A stretch of 64,000 nt of DNA from Aphanomyces cochlioides. Lineage: Eukaryota; Oomycota; Saprolegniomycetes; Saprolegniales; Verrucalvaceae. The notes under the pieces were generated by a model. That model did no database searches and was not told the DNA's origin. It saw nothing but the letters and a program-made list of their open reading frames with translations. Below, piece by piece: positions 21,453 to 31,863 of this stretch. The position numbers were made by a program, and so were the translations under genes. Where the stretch lies: NCBI GenBank assembly GCA_019828595.1, contig JAHQRK010000027.1, positions 62,001 to 126,000 on the forward strand, in the 5' to 3' direction. The stretch's first letter is position 1. Each line of letters begins with the position of its first letter.

Positions 21453-22867
21453 ATGGCAGATCTCGGGCGTCTGGTCAAGGACCTTGAAGGATTCTTCCAG
21501 CGCCAAGAATGCCAGCGAGCAGCTCAGCTGTTGGCAATATCATACAGAAAGTCTGCTGAGATCTCCGAGAGCGAGGCGGCAATTGAATCGTTATGTCAAA
21601 GGACTTTTTCAGGAGGATACGCTGAAGTCATGGCGCCATTGCTCAAGGCCAAGAAGTTGGTTCAACAACAACAATATGTGCGTGCCTATGAGTCCCAAAT
21701 CACTGGCTTCATGTACAAACAAGATGGTACTCAGTTCATCTCTCAAATCCACACTATAGTCAATTCCTCGAGATCTTTCGTGATCAAACAAGTTGGCTTG
21801 TGCCATTGCTGCAACAACTCACATATGACACTCGCATTCTAGCCCAGCATGCCGACTCGGAGCTATCACAGAAACGAGGAGTCGAAGTGACAGAGAGTTT
21901 GGTGAGCTGCTGCCAGCATTATGTCGTTCTCATACGAATGGCTAGGAAAATGCCGAGCAACATCTCAAGAAAGGTTTCTCCATGACAATCAATGACCGTG
22001 CCTCGCCGGAACTTAGCAAAAAACCTGCAACTTTGTACATCGTGAATCAACTATTCAAAATCTACTTTCGGGTTGGCATCTACTTCCAAAACCGAGTCTA
22101 ACAGCTGAGAACTGCGTAGCTCAACAAGATCAGTCTCTGTAGCAATATCATCCAAGCCATCAACAAGCAGAACTTCGAACAGTTTGAAATGCGAGACCAA
22201 GTGACATACAAGTACTACCTGGGACGTATTCGCATGTTCGAAGACAAGTACAACGACGCGAATGAATGCCTCAGCTTCGCCTGGCAACACTGCCACAAGC
22301 ATCACTCCAAGAACAAACGGTAGTGTGTTCCTGCTCCCCTAGGAAATTTGATGACTTGGCTGTAGGATGATCTTGCAATACTTGGTTCCTGTGAAGCTTG
22401 TGCTTGGCGTTTTGCCGTCTCCAGAGCTCCTGAGGGAATATCGCCTCGATGAATACAACTCCATCGCATCTGCAATCAAGCGAGGCGATCTTCTTGCATT
22501 CAATCAGGTGCAACTATCCCCATCTTTTATCTTATCGCCCTGACGACTCTATCAGAGTTTGCATTTGCACCAGGCCAAGTTCATCGCCCAAGGGATGTAC
22601 TTGCTCATGCAGAAACTTCGTCTCTTGGTCATGCGCACGTTGTTGAAAAAAGTATATTTGATTCAGCAAAAAAACGCCAAGTTGAAATTGACAGACTTTC
22701 AAACCGCACTTGAATTTGCAGGTGCGAGCATCGATTTGGACGCACTCGAGTGCATTGTCGCCAACTTGATCTTCAAGCGTTACATCAAGGGATTCATTTC
22801 TCGAAAACATGGCCTTCTCGTCTTGAGTAAATCCAACGCGTTTCCGGCCATTGGAAATGCTAACTAG
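21453..22867 (+). CDS. PCID2: PCI-domain protein PCID2/Thp1, TREX-2 mRNA export factor
   Basis: CDS join(21453..21712,21760..21901,21946..22071,22120..22319,22366..22507,22556..22867), 393 aa, close to the roughly 400 aa of animal PCID2. Five introns of 44-48 nt each restore frame and family order. Conserved blocks are SKKPATLYIVNQLFKIYF, YKYYLGRIRMFEDKYNDANE, KRMILQYLVPVKLVLG and the winged-helix end KRYIKGFISRKHGLLVLSK. PCID2/Thp1 joins the GANP/Sac3 scaffold in TREX-2 at nuclear pores and couples transcription to mRNA export. The family is close to CSN12-type PCI proteins. The stop overlaps the 3' end of the convergent kinase gene by 8 bp. Confidence 0.95.
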
Positions 22868-24826
22868 AACTAAAATCACGAATACCAAACACATTGGACT
22901 CAAGCCATGGATGCTGAAGCGCCGCTGCGGCTGTCATGCGCCGTGCAGGGTCGATTTGCAACAATCCATGGAGAAAATCAATAAAGCTGGCATCGGCGCA
23001 ATTCAAGACGTGCCATAAAGATGTTCTTGGTGGAACGACTAGTGTCCGCTCCAGTGTGTTCGTATCTGTGGTAAATAAAACATGATCGCTAGTGAAATAC
23101 TTTTCGGCTTCGGGTGATGCAATGAGCATCACGGGGGGAATATTGCCCAAGACACTCGAGATGAGCGCAAGCAGTGTTGGGATGGAATCGCTTGAGAAGA
23201 GAACTTGGCCCGAATACAACTCGGCTAAAATGCAACCGAGCGACCACAAATCGATGCTTTCATCGTATCGAAGTCCAAGGATTACCTAACAAATATTATA
23301 AGTTAGTGCTGCTTGGTCAACTTCTGCAGTACCTCTGGAGCTCGGTAGGCTCGTGACTGAATATAGTAAGTAAGTTCGTCTGAAACAAAAGACGCCGAGC
23401 CAAAGTCAATGACCTTGATCTCACACTTGCGGACATTTTTCATCACAATATTTTCAGGCTTCAAATCGCAGTGAACAATGTTAAGCTCGTGGAGGAATTT
23501 GAGCGCTTCCAAGCACTCGATAGCTATCTTTTTCAGACGTGGGATGGTGAAATAGTGGCCACTGATGGATTGTGTTTGGTGTGATCGCACGAGCTTTGAA
23601 AACTCATACAAGTTGTCCTTCAGCAACTACATAATCATAAGACGAATGCAAAATAGATGAGGCTAACCTCTGTGACCAAGATCAAATGCTCCTTAAAGTA
23701 AAAATAGTCGACGAGACGGAGGATGTTATGCTCGTCGAGATCACCCGCTGCATTTAAGTACTCCAGAATGCGAATCTCGTCAATAGCTTGGTCAAAGTAT
23801 TCCTTGGAGTTGCGGATAACTTTTAGACACACAGGTGAGCCATTGCGCGTATCTATTGCCTTGTAGGTTTGGCTAAAGACTGCTTCTCCAATTCGCATTT
23901 CAATCTAAGCAAGACGATAAATATGCGTGAGCAACAAAAATTGGACTTACTTGGTATATACCTCCGATGAGAACGCCGCCATCAGGCTGAAACTCTTGGC
24001 TTGGCTCAAATCCGGTTCGATTGCGCTCGCGAATGATCCTCAAGCGCATCGTTTCGTACTCGACTTCATCGTCTTCTTGAAAATCGTCCATGGCATTTCT
24101 ATTTTCATGTTCCATATCTTCCATCTCGAAAAGTTTTTCATCGCTGTCATCATCGTCGTCTTCGTCATCTCCACGTTCAGAGAAGAGGACTTCGTTATAT
24201 AGCTCGTCTTCTTTCCCTTCGTCAGGTTGCGAAAATGCAAATTCGTTTGGTCGGCGTGGCCATACAGCCGAGACAGGATCTCCATCTTGCGAACATGTTC
24301 CAGGTGACATACTGAGCATTCCCATGGAATAGCTCGGTGATGCTGCATCTGCCGTGACCGTCGTTGTTTCAGCAAGGGTACGCTGATGGAAATTGTCTAC
24401 GTGACATTTTGGTGGGATTTCGATGTTGTTCGTCGTTCGCTGAAGCAGCTCCACCGCAAGCAATTCTGCTTCATACTCCGATCCAAATCGCTCAGATGTC
24501 AAGTCAACAGAGTCGTCCAAATCGTCATCCACTTCACTAGCGCTCGACCCTTGTTCAGCCTGTTTTAGTTCGACATCTTGGATGTGGCGAATTGGATAAA
24601 ATAGTAATTCGTGCTGCTGGAGGTCGTGGAGCAATTGGGGATCTGACGACAGGGCATCTAACGCTCCGGGTAATTGGGAGACTTTTTGCAAGACGCGTTC
24701 AAGGAGCGAATAGAGAGAGTTGGGATCGTACGGCTCGTCATCGTCATCGTTCTCGTCATCATTCGTAGATCGTAAATTGGTCGTAGCAAACGTTGGTGCA
24801 TCTTCCTCGGAGCGATCTATCCTCAT
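22860..24826 (-). CDS. plant-type DYRK (DYRKP-like) protein kinase
   Basis: CDS complement(join(22860..23285,23333..23626,23668..23904,23951..24826)), 610 aa. Introns are 47, 41 and 46 nt. The N-terminal 285 residues are acidic and low complexity. The kinase domain (about 290-605) has a modified glycine loop GEAVFSQTYKA, the lysine in VCLKVI, EYFDQAIDEIRIL, HCDLKPENIVMK, VIDFGSASF and an activation segment YYIQSRAYRAPEV in place of the usual Y-x-Y of animal DYRKs. The FDQAIDEI and LYEFSKLVR signatures match the plant/protist DYRKP group. All catalytic residues are present, so it should be active. An in-frame TTG at 24832 was rejected as start. Confidence 0.92.
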
Positions 24827-24902
24827 CCGCAAAATGGAGAAACCGACATCAAACCAAGGATATATTTAATTTTAGAGGTTTGGTAATACTCCCTCCGTCC
24901 AA

Positions 24903-27248
24903 CATTCATATGAAATAGTCAGACGGATATTGAAAAATATCCGTAAACGTCAGAAAATTTTTCCATTGTGTAAAAATACATACTATAGAAAATTCAAGAT
25001 AAGGGGGAAATTTGGAGAAAGAGTCAGACAAAAAATCTGCGGCTTGCAATTCGTTGTTAGTGACGTCATTTTTCTTTTAGTCATGGGTGAGTCAAGTCGT
25101 AGGTCGACGACCCTGAGCGACTTGAGAGACAGCAGAATTGCCCCGCAAACAAAGAAGAGCTACAACAGTGGCCTGAAGCAAGTCATAAAGTGGCTTGATT
25201 TGTCAGAGAGGTCATTTATGGTAGCAGACGACGGTACAATCGACTTGACATATTTCAATCATGATGACTTCTCTAAATTTATTGAATGGAAGTTCCAAAA
25301 CTCCAATTCAAAATTGGGAACCCTCTCAAACTATCGCTCAGCCATAAAGGATTATTATCTACGCATGCAGACACCATTGCCAGCAGAATTCAGCTCAGAT
25401 TGTAAAGTTGTGTTCCAAGGTAGATTTAATATTAAGCTAAATATTTCATGTTATCGTAGGAATACAGAGACGATGTGCTGCCGAAGAGCAGGCTGGAACC
25501 ATCAAAGATAGTGGCAAACGTCCTCTTCGAATCAATCAATATGTTGAACTGTGCAAGCACACTCTCACACTAATGGATGGTGGCTTTACGCATCTTTTTT
25601 TATCCCTTTCTTGGAATTTAATGTGCAGATCTCGATCAACAGATTCCATTTGCCTAGAACACTTATCTGTTGAAAATGATGCCCTAGGGTGCACATTTTA
25701 CATGTCAAAGACGGATCAAAATGGAAAAAAGAGGGTGATCCTAAACATATTTACGCTAATCCTTTGAAACCAGAGATTTGTTGTTTTTTAGCCCTTGGTA
25801 TATATCTAGCATGTAATTCCCAACTTAAATCTGGCGCGTTGTTCCCTGGGCCCAACCAGCGTGAAAGATTTGGAAAGAGTTTATCAAGAGCTGTGGCTCA
25901 TGTCGGTCAAGTTTGTGATGTTGATATTGGTACACATTCAATTCGCAAAGGTGCTGCTACCTTTGTTATATCTGGAAGTACCTCTGGACCATCAATTGTA
26001 AATGTGTGCATTCGATGTGGTTGGTCCCTTGGACATGTTGTTGAAAGATATATTCATTATGATGGAGCTGGTGATCAGTATGTAGGGCGAGTTGTTGCAG
26101 GCTTGCCTTTATCTAATGGTGATTTTGCAATTTTGCCACCACACTTTATAGATTCCGACTCTGCATGTGTGAATGAGTCGATTAAGAAAATATTCCCCAA
26201 CTTGGCTATGAATTCTGAGCTCCATGGTGTTTTGAACCTTTGTTTGGCATCCTTGGTGTTTCACGCAAATTTTCTAGTGTCAACATTGCCTGCCAAGCAT
26301 CCTTTGCTATCAACTCCTTTGTTCACTAACGGAAATTTGATCTCAAATTTAAAAGATGTTATTACCCAAACATCAACAACTTTAGTCTGTACTGGCATTC
26401 CTCCTCATATCTCTACATTGTCAGCTTGAAGCAAACCACAAGTCAATCCAGGCTTTGGCAAGCACAATCCTCAATGGTATCAGCGATATTTTGGAAGAAA
26501 AGGGGGTTGGCGCAGGGAATATAACAAAAGAATTGCTTGAATCAATATTGCGGAGGATTATGCATGATGTCTCTCTAGTACAAAATGTGGATGAGCCCCG
26601 AGAGAACCAAATATTGAATGAACGTACATCTTTACATTGTTGGGACGGAAGATGGCACAGGTTGCCACAGTCATTTGAGCTACCCGCCGTCGATGTGCTC
26701 ACGGCATGGACGTTGTGGTGGTGTGGAGCTCCAGCAAAAAATTTACCCCCTTTCAGGCAACTTGATCCAAAAGATTTGACACGAAAGCAAGCTAAAATAT
26801 TCTCAGCTTGGAAATTCGCAATGAAAATACTCACAGATTCGTTCATAGCAGCAGGCGATCCAACTTGCAACATCAGTGCTCTAGAAAGTCAAAGCTCAAC
26901 AATTGTGTCTATGTCCTTCCATATAATTACCACTACATTGTTGTCAAGGCTGACGTCAACTCCACGTGGTCGAAGTCGTCGTTTGGGCCAAATGAAGCTC
27001 GTGACATTGCACGCCAATTGTAGATTTCGAGGATAGTTGGCACATAGCTTCTAAGATTTCAATGAATGATGTATATTTCTTCATACCTCATAAGACGTCC
27101 ATTGTGCGAGCCCACCAATCTCTCCATCGCGCGTGTGGGCCGTCGATCTCGTTCTGTTTCTCCAACGTCAAAGTCCAAATTGATGCAAAGCATATTTAAC
27201 CAATCAGAATAAGTCAGATTTTGTGTCTGACTTTTTCCAATGACAATA
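24903..27248 (+). mobile_element. Crypton-like tyrosine-recombinase element, copy 1
   Basis: The limits are set by the exact split of the mariner TIR. The left limit agrees with copy 2, where similarity also starts at CATTCA (60867). Near the left end is a perfect 8-bp hairpin, CGGATATT-gaaa-AATATCCG (24924-24943). GTCAGAC near the left end (24919-24925) recurs inverted near the right (27225-27231). There are no long terminal inverted repeats, as expected for Cryptons. It encodes one recombinase gene. Confidence 0.82.
25083..27036 (+). pseudogene. Crypton tyrosine recombinase with GCR1_C-like tail, frame-disrupted
   Basis: Exon 1 is 25083..25419; a 40-nt intron (25420-25459) leads to exon 2. 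The N-terminal domain holds SAM-like helices (TKKSYNSGLKQVIKWL). Catalytic motifs: the first Arg in NLMCRSRSTDSICLEHL, then GTHSIRKGAATF (H-x-x-R) and VVERYIHYDGAGDQYVGR (Tyr). The C-terminal part (26455-27036) has the Trp-rich HCWDGRWHRLP and LWWCGAPAKNLPP pattern of GCR1_C DNA-binding domains. The frame changes by -1 at an A_AAA_AAG heptamer (25725-25731) and again near 26418. The first may be programmed, because copy 2 shows the same frame relation; the second looks like decay. Confidence 0.75.
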
Positions 27249-27500
27249 CAAAAATCGCTCGATTTTGAGGAGGGTTGACATGACAACGTATTATATTTTC
27301 GAGAAAATTTCAAATCAAAATATTTCCCTCCTCAATGTGAATTGAGTTGATATGATTGGACGAAGAGAAAGATGGCGCCAAAGTCTACACATTCATGTAA
27401 CTTGCGAGGGAAATTCAAATGAAGAAGTTGTGTGAATGGCAATTAAAATTTTCATACAATAAACCATACAAAACATTCATTCTGTGACAATCATTTTGGC

Positions 27501-28997
27501 ATGGGTGTTGGAAGGCGCGATCTGACCGACGTCGAGCGTGAATCAATCATGACAGAGATTCTCTTGAGAAGCTCGGGAACACTCATGACGCGAATGCCCA
27601 AAGGCTTTGGAGAGATGCTCGCTGATAAGTATGGTTGCCACGTCACTATGATCCGCAAAGTTCTGGCACGTGCAAAGGAAGAAGGTATGGCGAATGGAAA
27701 CATGACAGCTTCAGTTCGAGGAAAAAAGAAAGGACGAGTGGGCAGGAAATTCAAGTTTACTGCACTCCAAGTGAAAGAAAAATTGATTAAGCTCAAGTTA
27801 GACGAACGAACAACTCTACGATCGATATCAGAGCTAACTAGTAAGTCAATCTACTGTATTCACCTTACACATATCTAGATATAAGCCGGAGTACATTGCA
27901 TCGCTACTTTAAGCTTGGAATGCTTTGATCGCACACGAGTGCCATACGACCTGTTCTCACGAGTGCCAACAAGTATGCGCGCTTGAAATTTGCAATAAGC
28001 CACGTCGATTCTACAATGAGTATGAGCAACATGTATGAGTATGTACACCTTGATGAAAAATGGTTCTATCTGACCAAGGAAACCAAACGTTACTATCTCG
28101 CTCCTGGTGAGAAGGCGCCAGAAAGAAAATGCAAGAGCAAAAGATTCATTACCAAGGTTGTGTTTTGAGCGCCGTCGCTCGTCCAAGATTCGTCGACGAT
28201 GCGGGTGCTTGGTGGGATGGAAAAATCGGCACATGGCCTTTCGTTGAAATCGTCGAGGCTAAGCGTGACAGCGTCAATAGATTGGCTGGAACACCCGAGA
28301 CGAAGCCCATCACCGTGACGCGGGAAGTCTATCGTTCCTTTCTGCTGGACAAGGTGCTGCCAGCAATCGTCGAGAAATGGCCAAAGCAGCACACGCCAAG
28401 ATCATTCTCCAGCATGACAACGCAAAGCCACACATGAGTCCATCAGATCCTGCCCTACGTGAGTCATTCCGTCAATACTTGGAGCAGGGATGGTGCTTTG
28501 ATCTCAGACCACAGCCACCAAACTCACCAGATTTCAACGTCTTGGATCTTGGTTTCTTTGCAGCCATCCAATCTCTACAGCATCGACGGTCAGCAAAGTC
28601 AATTGATGAGCTTGTGATCAATGTCATCAATGCATTCGAGACCTACCCTTTTGAAAAGCTCAACAATGCGTTCATTACACTCCAGTGCTGTATGATCGAA
28701 GCCATCAAGTGCAACGGTGACAACACCTACAAGATACCTCACATGTCAAAAGAGAAGTTGTCACGTCTTGGCATGCCACCCGAGAAAGTTCCTTGTGATC
28801 AAGAACTCTTTCGCGTTGCCTTAACTTGTCTTGAAGCCCACGACCAAGAAGAAATGACCAAGATCCTCCAAGCTGAGGTTGAGGAAGCGCGTCAAGAAGA
28901 GGATTTAGCATTCGCTCTTGCGAATGTTGTCCTGCGGGACGAAGATGAAGCAGAAGATCTCCTCTCTACATTGTCAGAATTAGGTATAGAACAATAA
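27501..28997 (+). pseudogene. plant-type mariner transposase, decayed
   Basis: The start is MGVGRRDLTDVERE at 27501. A 38-nt intron (27841-27878) leads to SRSTLHRYFKLGM. Catalytic blocks are YVHLDEKWFYL (first Asp), IILQHDNAKPHMSPSD (second) and QPPNSPDFNVLDLGFF (third), the DDD form of plant-type mariners. It is broken by an in-frame TGA near 27927 (GML*SHTSAIRP), a frameshift near 28165 before SAVARPRF, and a second near 28385 within WPKAAHAK. The C-terminal 100 residues are acidic (QAEVEEARQEEDLAFALANV). Confidence 0.88.
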
Positions 28998-29137
28998 GTA
29001 TAATGGAGTAAATACAGTTTTGAGATCATCCATGTGGGTATGCTGTAGGAGGGTTCTCGAGGTAAACCCCCCTCCTGAATCCGTTGGTGAAGTCAGATTT
29101 CCGCCTACTCAGCTTTGGATTGGTTTTGCGACACATA

Positions 29138-30914
29138 CAGAGGTCTGGAAAATATAAGACCACCTCATAACCCTACACCTTTTCTGAATCCTAGAAATTA
29201 ATAATATAAATTAATAGGAGTAATTAAAATGACAGGATGACAAAGAACCACGAATGGCCACAAATCTTTGAACACGATGCAAGACAATCAAGAAGGCTTG
29301 GTCAAACTGCGGCGTTCTTACACGGCAGCCTTCAAATTGAAGGTTTTGCGTGCCGTACAAGAGCAAGGACTCCAAACCGTTGTCGAAACGACTCAAATAT
29401 CCAAAGAAACGATACGCAAGTGGGATGAAGAATCATTGACGTCACTTCATTCGAAGGCGAAGAGGTCTCCCGGAGCAGGCAGACCCTGTATTCTTCCTCA
29501 GCCTCAAGTAAGAACAAAATATAATCTTTCATGTAAAGTTCGCACTAGAATCTTCTTGATTTCATGAGTTTCCTACGCGAAAAACGTAGACCTCTCAACA
29601 CCTATCATATGGTGCAATACTTGAAGACCCACCACACTGAGTGGTTGCAAAACTATATTGCATCATGTGAATGCATTGGTGACCCCTACAAAAACTTGGG
29701 GTCTCTCTGTCGATATTTTGCCCACCGCAACCATTTTTCCTGGCGACGGGCTTCAACAGGGGCATGTCCTTTGTCTCGCGACGAATTGAGAGAAACGAAG
29801 GAGAAATTCTGCTCATCTTTTTGGAGCGAATATAGGTATATGTCGAGTGAGAACATTGTCAATGTAGATGAAACTGGTATCTATTATGATACTCCTCCTC
29901 GATACCTTTGGTCGCAAATTGGCCAAGATTCTTCCATCGACTCGAGTGAAAAGTCATCATCGAGATTGACCGCGGTGCTTTCTGCCCGCAGTAACGGTAT
30001 TTAGTGTTTTTAATTTTTATCACACTATTTATAGGTGAAAAATTGCCCATTCTCTTTATCATCAAGGGTGAAAAGGGGGGCTTGATAGAGAGTGGTGAAT
30101 TTCAAGACTACCCTCAAGAGCATTTGTACTACGTCCAAAAGAATGCTTGGATGGACGCTGGCGGATGGAAGTTTTATTTGACTGAGTTGATGAGGTATTT
30201 TGCAATTATTGACGCTATTTATTGTTACATTTTTTAGACCAGAATTACGTAGTCCCACACTATTTGTGGTCGATAATTTCTCTGCCCATGTGAGCGACGA
30301 AAGCATCTCAATTGTCGAGGATGCGTTGAGCTCTTACCTTTGTCCCTTGCCAAAAAATTGTACGTCCGTTCTGCAGCCGTTGGACGTTGGCGTTATGGGC
30401 CCGTTCAAGAGTATTTTGCGCCGCCTGTGGCTCGCCGAGACAACAACCCAACGAACAGCCAAGGAGAAACGAATTGCTACAATAAAACGAGCCATAGCTG
30501 CATGGGAGGCGATCACTCCTGAAACTATAATATCGAGTTTTAGAAAAGCACTACCAAAGGCAGATTAACTCAATATAGCTCGTACTCTGCATGTCCATCA
30601 TCATGGCTTGTTGAGCGACGGTTGAAATGGATGCAGGCAGATAATATGAAATTATAGAGGTTTACTTGTTTTCGCGAAAGTCACCTTAACATTCGGTATG
30701 ATGGATGTATCTCTGTGATGTGTCGTCTTCTAGTTATTTTCATGGTGTATGACGTTTCAAAGATCTTTTGGTTTACAACAAGATAACACTCTTGACAACC
30801 AAACAATCAAATTCTAAAGTTTATAATTTATTGAAGTGAATGGAGACCACCTTGAACTTGAAACTGACCAATCAATGAAAACTTCAAGGTGGTCTTATAT
30901 TTTCCAGACCTCTG
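29138..30914 (+). mobile_element. pogo-like DNA transposon, structurally intact
   Basis: The 1,777-bp element has perfect 28-bp terminal inverted repeats (29138-29165 and 30887-30914) beginning CAGAGGTCTGG, with TA on both sides (29136-29137 and 30915-30916). The right end also holds a subterminal hairpin: GACCACCTTGAA near 30845 pairs with TTCAAGGTGGTC near 30883. It encodes one uninterrupted transposase. It lies within the mariner right of its transposase, so it is younger than the mariner. Confidence 0.93.
29277..30568 (+). CDS. pogo-like transposase (DDE_1 type), 4 exons, intact
   Basis: CDS join(29277..29507,29549..29996,30035..30194,30238..30568), 389 aa. Introns of 41, 38 and 43 nt restore frame without a stop. 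The N-terminal helix-turn-helix is YTAAFKLKVLRAVQEQG, then ISKETIRKWDEE. The catalytic triad: Asp in NIVNVDETGIYYD, Asp in LFVVDNFSAHVSD, and Asp in SVLQPLDVGVMGPFK. The last two are separated by 36 residues, more than the 30 usual for pogo/Tigger. It would excise and insert the surrounding element at TA sites. The gene could be expressed, unlike every other transposase in the window. Confidence 0.9.
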
Positions 30915-31130
30915 TATTTTGCTTGATTCGATTGGCTGAGTGTCACGTTACACCTTTCAAAATTTATTCGTTCAATATTAATTATTGAAGTGTTGTGCAT
31001 TTTAATTTCAGGCTCCATACGCCAAAATTCTGATTCGAGCGATTTTTGTTGGACGGAGGGAGTATATTCTACAGTACGTATGTACTTTCTACGAATATAA
31101 TTTTTCACAGGTTATATATTTTAAATACGA

Positions 31131-31863
31131 CTACCCAATTGCAGGAAACTTGCAAATGGGGCATTCCGCCTTGTCTTTGAGCCATGGATCGATGCAAGCT
31201 GGATGAAAGCGGTGAAAGCAGGGGACCATGCGGGCCTGAGACCCAACGGAGAGTTCCTCCAAACAGATTGAGCACTTGAGATCTTCTTCCACACCGCCTT
31301 TGCTCAGCATGGACTCACTACGCCGTATGAGAGACCGAATTCATACGATGTTTGCACCTGATCGTCACGACTGGCAAGCGATCGATTTCAAAGTCGGTCG
31401 CGCCGTGCGATTTCTTGACGTTGTTTTCGTCCAACAAAAGCAGTTGTTCATAGTCTACAATTGTTGATTCAAAAGTGCATTCTATCAAATTGCGGGATTG
31501 TCTTACCGTTCGAATCGAAGTCGCGATCAGTCAATAGAAGATTGATTTCAGCCGGCGAGAGGAGGAGACGCTGTCGTTCGCCTGCTGTGCTCGTATGAAG
31601 CAACGCCACTTCATCACTTCTCCATTCACTGGCCACTTGATACGACAGTCGATAGAGGAATGGCAGACCTACAGTTCAATGAGCAAATCTCGCACTCGGT
31701 TCGTTTGCTCACAAATTAGCGCGAGAAGGAGCGCACCCGACGGAGACACATACGCGAGGACAAATTGGACAAGAAGAAAAGCAAATGCATGCATACACAA
31801 GCAAAGGACAAGCGTTCGCGACCGCATAGGACGAGGTGATCGCGCCGCTTGTTCGCTTTCCAT
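31131..31863 (-). CDS. RING-H2 E3 ubiquitin ligase with N-terminal membrane segment
   Basis: CDS complement(join(31131..31317,31358..31454,31507..31668,31713..31863)), 198 aa. Introns are 40, 52 and 44 nt. The N-terminus (residues about 17-50) is hydrophobic (TLVLCLCMHAFAFLLVQFVL), probably one or two membrane helices. The C-terminal RING-H2 reads CSICLEELSVGSQARMVPC, then FHRFHPACIDPWL and CPICKFP, with all eight Cys/His ligands in C3H2C3 order. The FEIDRLPVV motif before it is common in membrane RING-H2 ligases (ATL/RNF type). It should transfer ubiquitin at an endomembrane; the substrate is unknown. The exons are short, so the gene is easily missed. Confidence 0.88.

Larger units (their letters stand above)
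24889..31062. mobile_element. plant-type mariner transposon with nested Crypton and pogo elements
   Basis: The ends begin CTCCCTCCGTCC, the classic plant-mariner/Stowaway terminus, with TA on both sides (24887-24888 and 31063-31064). The right TIR (31035-31062) is 28 bp. Its left partner is split into 24889-24902 and 27249-27262; together they match all 28 positions. The 2,346-bp Crypton lies exactly in the split. The remaining mariner is about 2.05 kb and carries a decayed transposase at 27501-28997. Confidence 0.88.

Noticed and set aside
24903..27248. Target-site duplication for the Crypton
   Set aside because: Only CA or similar 1-2 base matches can be seen at the borders, which is not meaningful.
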